Origin: Ktedonosporobacter rubrisoli
Lineage (GTDB): Bacteria; Chloroflexota; Ktedonobacteria; Ktedonobacterales; Ktedonobacteraceae
Length of the DNA stretch: 64,000 nucleotides
Assembly: GCF_004208415.1 (NCBI RefSeq)
Contig: NZ_CP035758.1
Coordinates: 1,240,001 to 1,304,000 of the forward strand
Direction of reading: 5' to 3'
Shown: positions 17,375 to 25,022 of the stretch, in pieces
Numbering within the stretch: the stretch's first letter is position 1
Layout of the letters: each line of letters begins with the position of its first letter
Position numbers and translations under genes: made by a program
The notes under the pieces: generated by a model
Databases searched by the model: none
Told to the model about the DNA's origin: nothing
The model's input: the letters and a program-made list of their open reading frames with translations, nothing else

Positions 17375-17475
17375 TCGACTTGTAGAACGGGGTAAATATG
17401 TCCTGATGGGTAGAGGCAGGGCACTCAACACATCTATTTGTAGCACCACACGTTAAGGAAACGAAAAGGGCAGTC

Positions 17476-18741
17476 ATGAAGACACGCAAACAACTTTTAA
17501 AGGTACGCACCTTTCTTAGCACAATACATCTCTGGTTGGGTCTGATTCTGGCCTTATTCCTACTTATTGAATCACTAACCGGAGCTATTTTAGTATTTCG
17601 TAACGACATCGATCATCTGCTTTATCCACAACTATTTAGCGGGCATCCTGGTACATTGAGCTACGATGCCATCAAATCTACCACACTCAACGCTTATCCG
17701 GGATACAAGATAGGCTATGTAAGGAAACAGATACAAGATAATGTCTACCAGGTAGGGATAAGCGGAGAAGAAGAACTGATTGTCTATATTGATGCCGGAA
17801 CACATAGCATACTGGGAACCATGAGGACAGAAGAAAGCTTCACTGGCCTGCTGACATACATTCATGATGGAGTGATCATCAACCAGCTTTCAATAAGCCT
17901 GACCGGTCACCTGGTCCCCGAGCTATCGAATTACATCATCGGCATACTCGCACTAACGCTGCTGGCCCTCTGCCTCACTGGTATCTATATCTGGTGGCCC
18001 AGCTTCAAGAAATGGATTCTGGGCTTCACCATTCGTTGGAAGCGGAGGAGCTGGTATATCCGTCATTATGATCTGCACAAAGTTGTTGGCGTCTGGACCT
18101 TGCCTTTTCTGCTCATGTTTTCCATCACAGCCCTCAACTTCGCCTTCCCTAAGCAGATAGCTACCATCTGGTACGCAATTACCTTCAGTCAGCCGCTGGC
18201 CGAGCCGGCCCTGGTATCGGCAGTCCCTTCGAAAGCTGCCAGGCCCCTTGATAGCCAGACCTTAAAGGCAAGGGCCGTAGCGGTGACGCCTGGTGGCGTG
18301 CTCACATATATGTACATACCCGCCGATAAGCAGGAAATTGCCATATTTGGCTTCTCGGTCCCGTATGATCCGCGCCAGGGTTCAGCTTATGATGGGCAGG
18401 CATTTGTCTATCTCGACCAATACAGCGGCAAAGTACTCATGAACTCAGATCCACGCGCTATGACCTGGAGTCAGACCATCTACTGGGATTGGTTCTTCCC
18501 CTTGCATGCGGGATCATTTGCCGGGCTGCCGGGTCGCATCCTTACCTCTATAGCCGGGCTTGCCCCTGCGTTTCTTGCCGTAACAGGCATATTCATTTGG
18601 TATCTGAAACGAGCTCCGCACTGGAAACGCCGGCGCTCGCAGCTCGCCAAGCGTAAAGAATCCAGTAGCCAGAAAACATTTTACTGGCCAGCTAACCAGA
18701 AGGCAGCCGAAAAGAGCTTACTGACGTCACAAGAGGATTAA
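17476..18741 (+). CDS. PepSY-associated transmembrane protein
   Basis: 421 aa. The N-terminal helix (FLSTIHLWLGLILALFLLIESLTGAILVFRNDID) and its HLWLG motif, an extracytoplasmic PepSY region, a second helix (LSNYIIGILALTLLALCLTGIYIWW), a third (HKVVGVWTLPFLLMFSITALNFAF) and a C-terminal helix (LAPAFLAVTGIFIWYLKR) match the PepSY_TM (PiuB-like) family. Conserved His residues in the helices suggest heme or metal-linked redox; family members reduce siderophore iron or tie to iron uptake. The ATG has GAAAAGGG upstream. Followed by a hairpin (18775-18816) and a convergent lanthipeptide precursor. Confidence 0.85.
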   Translation: MKTRKQLLKVRTFLSTIHLWLGLILALFLLIESLTGAILVFRNDIDHLLYPQLFSGHPGTLSYDAIKSTTLNAYPGYKIGYVRKQIQDNVYQVGISGEEELIVYIDAGTHSILGTMRTEESFTGLLTYIHDGVIINQLSISLTGHLVPELSNYIIGILALTLLALCLTGIYIWWPSFKKWILGFTIRWKRRSWYIRHYDLHKVVGVWTLPFLLMFSITALNFAFPKQIATIWYAITFSQPLAEPALVSAVPSKAARPLDSQTLKARAVAVTPGGVLTYMYIPADKQEIAIFGFSVPYDPRQGSAYDGQAFVYLDQYSGKVLMNSDPRAMTWSQTIYWDWFFPLHAGSFAGLPGRILTSIAGLAPAFLAVTGIFIWYLKRAPHWKRRRSQLAKRKESSSQKTFYWPANQKAAEKSLLTSQED

Positions 18742-18774
18742 GCGAAACAAAAAGCTAATCCGACAGCCTGAGGA

Positions 18775-18816
18775 GCCGCGAGGGCAGGTGAGCTCACTCC
18801 ACCTCACCCTTGCGGC
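18775..18816. terminator. Stem-loop between convergent PepSY-TM gene and precursor B
   Basis: GCCGCGAGGG...GGTGAG pairs imperfectly with CTCACCCTTGCGGC. GC-rich, placed 33 bp after the PepSY-TM stop and 62 bp before the precursor stop, so probably a shared terminator. Confidence 0.55.
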
Positions 18817-18877
18817 ATACTTACCCACTAAATTTGCGCGTATACAACTGGAGCAAACCACAAAACGTCGCTAGCTC

Positions 18878-19078
18878 TCAGCAGCCACAGGTACAATATG
18901 TCTGCCGCGTATCACAGTTATCGCAGGTAGCGTGACACGACCAGCAAGTCGTACAATTGGTGGGGAAGTACGTATCCGCTGGGCGAAGCGCGTCTGTGGG
19001 AAGGTCTGAGATGCGCACATCCAGCTCAAAGTCATCCCCAACACTCATCAATTCATCCAGCATCACTGATACACCCAT
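18878..19078 (-). CDS. FxLD-type lanthipeptide precursor B
   Basis: 66-aa precursor. The leader (1-37) carries the class I box FELDVRI at residues 16-22 and acidic residues before it. The core is rich in Cys, Thr and Ser: NCTTCWSCHATCDNCD, then TRQTYCTCGC, with eight Cys and seven Ser/Thr, dense enough for several thioether rings. The start at ATG 19078 follows GAAGGAAGG; the leader context TTTCTATGAAGGAAGG matches the one before precursor C at 57065. In known FxLD systems LanB dehydrates Ser/Thr and LanC closes the rings, with LanT or ABC export; none is within the window. A Cys-rich metal-binding peptide is the alternative. Confidence 0.75.
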   Translation of the reverse strand: MGVSVMLDELMSVGDDFELDVRISDLPTDALRPADTYFPTNCTTCWSCHATCDNCDTRQTYCTCGC

Positions 19079-19343
19079 GTGCAAAATCCTTCCTTCATAG
19101 AAACCAGCAACAAGCAGAACAGAACACCTTGCAAAGCTCAAGGCATTCCCTCTATACAGGATACTAAGACCTGCAAATCGAAAAGTCCCAATCATTCTCG
19201 TCGGGACCCGCTGATGGCCCGCCCGCGAAACAAAAAGCGGTGTGAGTGTGATCTAGCGTCAACTTACTCACCCCAAAGTGCCGTTATTGGCTGCAGCAAA
19301 CTCTTGACAAATGTTCTAAAAATATGTTACCATTTAGTCACAT

Positions 19344-20132
19344 ATGGAAGAGGAATTTACCTATATCTGGAAGGCGCTGGCAGATCCCACCCGGCGAACA
19401 ATCCTGGACCTGCTCAAAGAGCGCCCACATACTACAGGAGAACTTAGCTCCTTGTTTCAGGTCTCACGCTTTGCGGTTATGAAGCATCTAGCCGTGCTAG
19501 AGCAAGCTGGCTTAGTCATCGTCAAACGAGCCGGCCGCGAGCGCTGGAACTATCTCAATGCTATTCCTCTCCAGCAGATCTATGAACGCTGGCTAAAGCC
19601 CTACGAGGCCCGATGGGCGGCCTCGTTTCTGACAATGAAACGCTATGTAGAGACAAACGAAGAAAAGGAGAATGCAATGTCTACATTAACTAGCGCTGTC
19701 AAATTTGTACATATCGAGATGGAAATCCCGATCAAGGCCAGTCCGCAACGCATCTTCAAGGCCCTCACCTACGATATTGCCGCCTGGTGGGATAGAGAAC
19801 ATTGTACCTATCATCAGGGCCAGATGGTGCTAGAGCCGGAGCTTGGTAAGCGTTATTATGAGAAATGGGCAGGCGGTGAGGCTTTATTCGGAATTGTGAC
19901 GCTGATCGAGCCTGATAGGGTGCTGGAGCTAGAAGGCACGCTCGGTATGAATAAACCTGCGCAAGGTGTAGCACGCTATGAGCTCATCGCCCAGGGTGAG
20001 ACAACACTAATGAAATTTTCGCATCATGCCTTTGGCGATTTCACGCCGAATACGCAGCAGGACTTCGAAAGTGGCTGGCGAAATATGTTCGAATATTGCC
20101 TGCGCCCGCTACTGGAAAAGGAGGCGGACTAG
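19344..20132 (+). CDS. ArsR-type HTH fused to an SRPBCC (AHSA1) domain
   Basis: 262 aa. Residues 1-95 are a winged helix of ArsR type (WKALADPTRRTILDLLKERP; SRFAVMKHLAVLEQAGLV) with no metal-binding Cys pair. Residues 115-262 are an SRPBCC/AHSA1 fold (IEMEIPIKASPQRIFKALT; WWDREH; VLELEGTLG), a hydrophobic ligand-binding cup. The fusion would be a one-component sensor. A second Shine-Dalgarno, AAAAGGAG at 19663-19670, lies six bases before an in-frame ATG at 19677 (Met112) just where the SRPBCC domain starts, so the ligand domain may also be made alone. A TTGACA at 19304 is a candidate -35 box. An unfused ArsR/SRPBCC pair lies at 51.0-51.9 kb. Confidence 0.88.
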   Translation: MEEEFTYIWKALADPTRRTILDLLKERPHTTGELSSLFQVSRFAVMKHLAVLEQAGLVIVKRAGRERWNYLNAIPLQQIYERWLKPYEARWAASFLTMKRYVETNEEKENAMSTLTSAVKFVHIEMEIPIKASPQRIFKALTYDIAAWWDREHCTYHQGQMVLEPELGKRYYEKWAGGEALFGIVTLIEPDRVLELEGTLGMNKPAQGVARYELIAQGETTLMKFSHHAFGDFTPNTQQDFESGWRNMFEYCLRPLLEKEAD

Positions 20133-20287
20133 CGCGAGGCAGACCATACAGACTGATAAAGCTGTCTGCCGGGAAAAACTTGGGCCTTTACTCTGACGAT
20201 ATATGCTTTTCCTACTACAACTGCAAGGGCGAAATGTGCATATCGCCCTTGCACTTAGCTCGTCATGCGAACATGAGGACATTTTGT

Positions 20288-21883
20288 ATGGACGACAGTA
20301 AAGAAATACAAGAAGTATCAGTGCAACAGGGTCGTCGCCTGCATGGTTTTGCTCTGGTAAGCGTCATCGTAGCTCTAATGCTAATGCTCTTAGTAGAAGC
20401 GCTGGACCAGACAATTGTAGGTACAGCGATGCCACGCATCATCAGCTCGTTACACGGCTTTGAGCTCTATACCTGGGTCGTGACTGCCTATCTCCTGGCT
20501 TCAACCGTGGTAGTTCCGCTCGTTGGCAAGCTCTCCGATCAGTTTGGGCGCAAGGGCTTTGTGCTTGCCGGTATGGCAATCTTCTTGCTTGGCTCAGCGC
20601 TGGCCGGGACCGCTCAGAACATTGAACAGTTAATTATTTTTCGCGCCCTGCAGGGAATCGGTAGCGGAATGGGTATTATGCTGACCTCTACGCTGCTTGC
20701 CGACATCTTCCCGCCGGAGGAGCGGGCTCGATGGATGACGCTCTATGGCGTGGTTTATGGCTTCTCAAGCCTGGTTGGACCGAGCGTAGGCGGCCTGATT
20801 ACCGATCATGGTCCGCTTCTAGGGAGCCTGATCGGCGAGGCTACGCGCTGGCGCTGGATCTTCTATCTCAATCTGCCCCTGGGCATCGTCGTCCTGGCTG
20901 CGCTACAGCTCTTCTTACCAGCCAATATCTCTGAGCGCACTTCGAAAACGACAGGCTGGGCGGCCATGCGTAGTATCGATTTCAAAGGAGCATTGCTGGC
21001 CGCGGGAGCAACTATCTGTCTCCTGCTGGGTCTGACCTGGGCCGGCGATGCAGCCCTGGGCTGGAGCGCTCCACTGACCATGGCCACACTTATAGCCGCA
21101 TTCGTGCTCTATATCCTGTTTTTCATCTGTGAACGTTTTGCTCAGGAACCGCTCATCTCTCTGGATCTCTTTCGCAACCAGATTTTCTCGGCGGCCTCAG
21201 CACTCTCACTTTTGCAAGGGATGGTATGGTTATCTTTAGGCATTTATGTTCCTCTCTTCCTGCAAGGCGTACTGGGTCTATCGGCAACCGCCGCGGGAGC
21301 AACCATTACCCCAGCTACGGTTATCTCCATGGCTAGCGGTACGCTGGCCGGCCTGCTCGTCTCGATCTTCAATCGCTACCAGCTCATCTCGATTATTGGA
21401 ATGCTTGTAATGAGCATCGGAGTCTTCTTGCTCTGGCAGATGACCCCTGCTACTAGCCCGCTACTGGCAGGAATGTTTATGGTCATTGCCAGCCTGGGCC
21501 TTGGCGTCCTTTTCCCCATTCCAACTCTGGCCGTCCAGAACTCGTTACCCAATACACGCTTAGGCGCGGGCACTGCTGCCTCGAAATATCTCGGCTTGCT
21601 TGGTCCAACCCTGGGTGTGGCAATAGTAGGTGTTGTAGTCAACCACTCGGCCTCTAGCAATCCTGTGAAACATCTCCCTACGAGTCCAGCCGAGCAGCAA
21701 ATGCTGGCAACGGCTCTTCAATATGGCTTTAGCGCTATCCTTATCTTCAGCCTGCTGGCCGTGCTGGCCTCCCTCTTCCTCAAAGACGTGCAGCTGCCAG
21801 GCAAGCTGAGCGCCAAAGAGAAAGAGCGACTCGCCGTCCCGCAAGAAACTACAATTACGAGCAAGGAGGCAAATGAGCGTTGA
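20288..21883 (+). CDS. MFS multidrug exporter, DHA2 (14-TM, EmrB/QacA) family
   Basis: 531 aa, about 14 hydrophobic segments. It shows the DHA2 signature LDQTIVGTAMPRI in TM1, motif A (GKLSDQFGRKGFVLAG) after TM2, RALQGIGSGMGIM and motif C-like glycines in TM5 (GVVYGFSSLVGPSVGGLITD). The drug:H+ antiporter family expels lipophilic or cationic compounds. Start placed at ATG 20288 (MDDSKEIQE), preceded by GAGGAC; a longer in-frame reading back to 20096 overlaps the ArsR-SRPBCC gene and looks non-coding. The ArsR-SRPBCC gene upstream on the same strand, 155 bp away, may control it. Confidence 0.9.
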   Translation: MDDSKEIQEVSVQQGRRLHGFALVSVIVALMLMLLVEALDQTIVGTAMPRIISSLHGFELYTWVVTAYLLASTVVVPLVGKLSDQFGRKGFVLAGMAIFLLGSALAGTAQNIEQLIIFRALQGIGSGMGIMLTSTLLADIFPPEERARWMTLYGVVYGFSSLVGPSVGGLITDHGPLLGSLIGEATRWRWIFYLNLPLGIVVLAALQLFLPANISERTSKTTGWAAMRSIDFKGALLAAGATICLLLGLTWAGDAALGWSAPLTMATLIAAFVLYILFFICERFAQEPLISLDLFRNQIFSAASALSLLQGMVWLSLGIYVPLFLQGVLGLSATAAGATITPATVISMASGTLAGLLVSIFNRYQLISIIGMLVMSIGVFLLWQMTPATSPLLAGMFMVIASLGLGVLFPIPTLAVQNSLPNTRLGAGTAASKYLGLLGPTLGVAIVGVVVNHSASSNPVKHLPTSPAEQQMLATALQYGFSAILIFSLLAVLASLFLKDVQLPGKLSAKEKERLAVPQETTITSKEANER

Positions 21884-22273
21884 TTACCTCAGCGCCCAGG
21901 GGAGCGGCGAGAACATCACTACCTGGTATGCGATGTAACAAAAAGCTGTGTATAGACGATATATTAATAGTGCTGTTGTTAAATCCATAACGGAACAAAT
22001 TGCCGGATGATAGCATTATTGTATATAAGAGCGCAAAATATCCCTAAAGATGATAGTAAAGTTTTGCAAGGAAAAGTTGTTCACGAAACCAAACTTTTTT
22101 TAACATTTCCTCGCTACACTCAAATTAGCGCTTAAAGTACATGGTACGTTTCCACGGTCCGGCCCGGCAGGCTTTCCGGGTTTAGCCAATAGCCTGACAA
22201 GCAGCTTGTTTTGAGACCAGCAAAGCCGGGAGAAAAAGTAGTTTCTATACACAGTTATAAGGAAGGAACCACA
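21884..22273. other. Intergenic region with a possibly structured leader
   Basis: 390 bp. The left part is AT-rich. At 22155-22240 a GC-rich stretch can fold (CCCGGCAGGCTTTCCGGG; GGCTTT...TAGCC; a final AAAGCCGGGAG) just before the secreted repeat-protein gene. It looks like a structured 5' leader, but I cannot match it to a riboswitch class I know. Confidence 0.35.
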
Positions 22274-22753
22274 ATGCGCAAAACCATTCCTATAGCGCTA
22301 CTGTGCGCTGTATTAGCCTGTGTTTGTACATTCTTTCTGAGTGCACCGAAAACCTTTGCCGCTGCCGCTGACGGCTCTGCATCATCGAGCCTACAAGTAA
22401 GCAGCGTTTCAAACAACGTGCATGATGATCGGCCACCATATGTACGCGGATATCGCCAGGGGTACAACGATGCTGTTTACGATTGTACTCACACGGCTAA
22501 CCGAGCTCAGACATTAAAGCGGGACGATTACAGTCGCGGCTATGTCGATGGCTACAATTATGCTCGTGCGCATGACCGAGCCTGCACCAACCCATATACG
22601 CGAGGATGGTACCAGGGATATCACGATGCCGTTTACGATTGCATACATAATGCATACAGGGCAGAGGCAAAAAAGCTTGATGATTACAGTCGCGGCTATG
22701 TCGATGGCTACAATTATGCTCGTGCGCATGACCGTGCCTGTACCCAGCATTAA
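22274..22753 (+). CDS. Secreted protein of two tandem Tyr/Arg-rich repeats
   Basis: 159 aa. A clear signal peptide (MRKTIPIALLCAVLACVCTF, cleavage near AFA/AAA at about residue 31) is followed by two repeats of about 52 residues. Each runs PY-RG--QGY-DAVYDC-H--RA, then DDYSRGYVDGYNYARAHDRA and CT. Over 40 bp near the 3' end of each repeat the DNA is identical (around 22530-22575 and 22686-22731), so the duplication is recent or kept uniform by conversion. Each repeat has two Cys that could form a disulfide. Good ribosome site AAGGAAGGAACC. I do not recognise the family; an exported structural or surface protein is likely. Confidence 0.8.
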   Translation: MRKTIPIALLCAVLACVCTFFLSAPKTFAAAADGSASSSLQVSSVSNNVHDDRPPYVRGYRQGYNDAVYDCTHTANRAQTLKRDDYSRGYVDGYNYARAHDRACTNPYTRGWYQGYHDAVYDCIHNAYRAEAKKLDDYSRGYVDGYNYARAHDRACTQH

Positions 22754-22958
22754 AGCCAGATCAATACCGGGTTGCCCGGTGACGCTGACAAATCTTTGCC
22801 TTGCCCGTTCTGGCCGGAGAGGTAACAATGACCTTTTAATTGTGCTCTGAGCAGGAAAACTATGGCGCCACGGCATGGGGGTAATAGAGAATACTTCACG
22901 TGGCAGCTAAATAACGCTTGCTCATAAAGGTCATTCATCTTATCAAACAGCATAAAGC

Positions 22959-22989
22959 ATGAGTCGTTCCAGATTTTGGAACGACTCAT
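22959..22989. other. Perfect 13-bp stem-loop
   Basis: ATGAGTCGTTCCA (22959-22971) and TGGAACGACTCAT (22977-22989) around a 5-base loop, in the 380-bp gap between convergent genes. It lacks a T-run on either strand. It may terminate one of the flanking transcripts; otherwise the gap holds nothing clear. Confidence 0.6.
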
Positions 22990-23135
22990 CGCCAAAGTAA
23001 GCCTCTTATGGATCACAAGAGAAGCCGCTAAAACAGGCGGAGCAAGTAACATCAACTATACTTTCAAGATTTTTGGGCAATAGCGATAAGAATATATCAG
23101 GGGCGGATCTGCACAAGTGTCCTGGCATATTCCGC

Positions 23136-23897
23136 TCACTTGTGCGGGCTAACATTATGCCAGTGGCGGGCCTGCCAGGCCAATAGACAGAACAAGAGGC
23201 CCCCAAGCGTAAACCACGGATCCCAGATCAGCAAGTTTTGGATGGTCATGTGCACCCCCTGCTGCATTGTTGGAGCCTGGTCTACCGGCGCGCCGGCCAG
23301 AATTTGCACCTGTTGCCAGGAGATAACTCCATTCATCGCCAGTACCTGTATGCATCCACCATAGAGCGTATGCACGAGCAGGATCATGCCGCCCAGCCAG
23401 GAAGGAACAAGCAGCAGCCAGCGCGGAATGATTCGTCCCCAGGCCTGGATTAGAGCCAGAGCGATGACAGCTCCGACTGCACAGATGACCCCACAAGCCA
23501 GCACCCATATAATGCCGTTGATGATAAAGCTGTAGACGACATAGGCAGTAAGAGCCACGGCTCCCAATCCCATTATGCCAAATTGCAGCATGCGCGGCAT
23601 GCGCGGGCCACGAAAGCGCAGCAACACAACTACGACGCTCAAAATCACCATAATAGCAATGGTGGCCGCTATAGCACTGAGGCTAACGTCTCTGGGCGGA
23701 GGCACAGAGCGCGCACCCGCTCCGAGACCCATGCCCGGCAAGGTAAGCTTACCGGTGAGGGCCATTTCGATTCCCCAATAAAAATGCATAACTGCGAACA
23801 AAAACGACCAGATGCAGGTGACATAGCCAAGCCACCTGGTCAAGCGGGGCAGTTCAAGCGCGCTCCCATGCGCTAGCTCAAGCGGATTTTTCGTCAT
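23136..23897 (-). CDS. Integral membrane protein, DUF3995-like
   Basis: 253 aa with about seven hydrophobic segments arranged as two similar halves. The N-terminal half has VTCIWSFLFAVMHFYWGIE, the second half WLGGMILLVHTLYGGCIQV and a final FTLGGLLFCLLAWQAR. The H-x-YWG pattern recalls DUF3995 membrane proteins of unknown role. Start placed at ATG 23897 (MTKNPLELA) behind AAAGGAAG; the longer frame to 23933 has no ribosome site. Stands alone. No functional prediction is justified. Confidence 0.7.
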   Translation of the reverse strand: MTKNPLELAHGSALELPRLTRWLGYVTCIWSFLFAVMHFYWGIEMALTGKLTLPGMGLGAGARSVPPPRDVSLSAIAATIAIMVILSVVVVLLRFRGPRMPRMLQFGIMGLGAVALTAYVVYSFIINGIIWVLACGVICAVGAVIALALIQAWGRIIPRWLLLVPSWLGGMILLVHTLYGGCIQVLAMNGVISWQQVQILAGAPVDQAPTMQQGVHMTIQNLLIWDPWFTLGGLLFCLLAWQARHWHNVSPHK

Positions 23898-24166
23898 AGC
23901 ACACTTCCTTTCTGCTATGCAGCAACAACGCAAAATAGTCTGCTTTTTCGGCTCGCGTTGCTGCTCAACACTTTAGTATCGCTAGCGTTAATAGTAGGGC
24001 ATAATTGTCATTAGCAGATATTCGATATGTCGCTTTAGAGTAACCGATATGTCGCAAAGCTGTCTCATATCCGGCTCAATAGTGATCTGAAGCGGGACTA
24101 AAGCTACGCTAGCCTGGCGATCTCGGCAGAAGCGGCAAAAGCAGGCATATCACTAGCAATAAGGTA

Positions 24167-24202
24167 TTGACATTTTGTCAAAAGCTGTGTACATTTTGTC
24201 TA
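24167..24202 (+). promoter_or_regulatory. Promoter with overlapping paired operators before the YheO-like gene
   Basis: TTGACA (24167-24172) and TACATT (24190-24195) are spaced 17 bp. TGACATTTTGTCA (24168-24180, an inverted repeat) overlaps the -35 box, and TACATTTTGTCTA (24190-24202), a degenerate copy 22 bp away, overlaps the -10 box. A regulator bound to both would block the promoter. The rest of the 397-bp gap shows no gene. Confidence 0.6.
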
Positions 24203-24294
24203 GAAGGCTTTCTTGCGGTATATGTATCTCAGCGCTTGTCAGCTAAAACAGGCTGAGTACACCTACTTCCAACAAAAGAAAGTATTACTAGCTC

Positions 24295-24975
24295 ATGCAA
24301 CAAGTTGAAAGCGAAACTTTTCTACTGGCTCAGGTGAAGCAGATTGCCGAGGCAATCCTCTATATGTTCGGTGAGGAGCATTGCGAGGTGCTTATTCACG
24401 ATTTTCGCCAGCCGGACCATCCGATTATCTGGATTGGTGGGCATCTCACAGGTCGACACGTGGGAGGAGCGATGAGTCAGATCGGGCTGGAGATGCTGGC
24501 CCAGGGAGACGAAGCGCGAGCACGCATCAATTATACTGTGCAAACCGACGACGGCAAGCGCCTCAAAGCCTCGATGGTCCCTCTGCGCAATGCCGAAGGG
24601 CAGGTTTTCGCCGCCCTTTGCCTCAAGTTCGATATTACACCACTCCTATCGCTTGAACACCTGCTGCACCACTGGCTTTCGTCAGACGAAACGTCGCCAC
24701 CCGTTTCCAACGTCCACTATTCCGATTCCAGCGCAGACGTGGCCCAGGCCATTCTCGATGATGTAGTGCACCAGCGCGGCTTACGCCATCCTCCCCTCGA
24801 CGCTGCAGGCCGCATAGCGCTCATGCGGGCCCTTCAGCAACATGGTTTCTTTGGTATTCGTCGTGCCGTCCCTATTCTTGCCGACTATCTACAGTTATCT
24901 CGTGCCTCCATCTATCACTATCTTAAGCAGGTCTCGCCGCAGCAGTCAGGCGCATTACTTGAAGGCGAAGAATAA
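24295..24975 (+). CDS. YheO-like PAS/HTH transcriptional regulator (DauR type)
   Basis: 226 aa. Residues 12-120 form a YheO-type PAS domain (GEEHCEVLIHDFR; IIWIGGHLTGRHVGG; LKASMVPLRNAEGQVFAALCLKFD). The C-terminus carries a helix-turn-helix (RIALMRALQQHGFFGIRRAV, then LSRASIYHYL). DauR of Pseudomonas, of this class, represses D-arginine catabolism. The SdhA-like gene starts 47 bp downstream on the same strand, so the two form an operon, and the palindrome-bearing promoter at 24167 suggests autoregulation. The start lacks an ideal Shine-Dalgarno (AAAGAAAG is 13 bases away). Confidence 0.83.
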   Translation: MQQVESETFLLAQVKQIAEAILYMFGEEHCEVLIHDFRQPDHPIIWIGGHLTGRHVGGAMSQIGLEMLAQGDEARARINYTVQTDDGKRLKASMVPLRNAEGQVFAALCLKFDITPLLSLEHLLHHWLSSDETSPPVSNVHYSDSSADVAQAILDDVVHQRGLRHPPLDAAGRIALMRALQQHGFFGIRRAVPILADYLQLSRASIYHYLKQVSPQQSGALLEGEE

Positions 24976-25022
24976 GCCTGGATCGTCAGTGCTGCCAAGA
25001 GCGACCTCACAGGAGAAATACG

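Noticed and set aside
20096-20287. N-terminal extension of the DHA2 exporter overlapping the ArsR-SRPBCC gene
   Set aside because: The extension has no exporter-like sequence, and a better start with ribosome site exists at 20288.
22141-22260. Cyclic-di-GMP or other known riboswitch before the secreted repeat protein
   Set aside because: The GC-rich foldable leader does not fit the consensus of any class I can recall; kept only as a possible structured leader.
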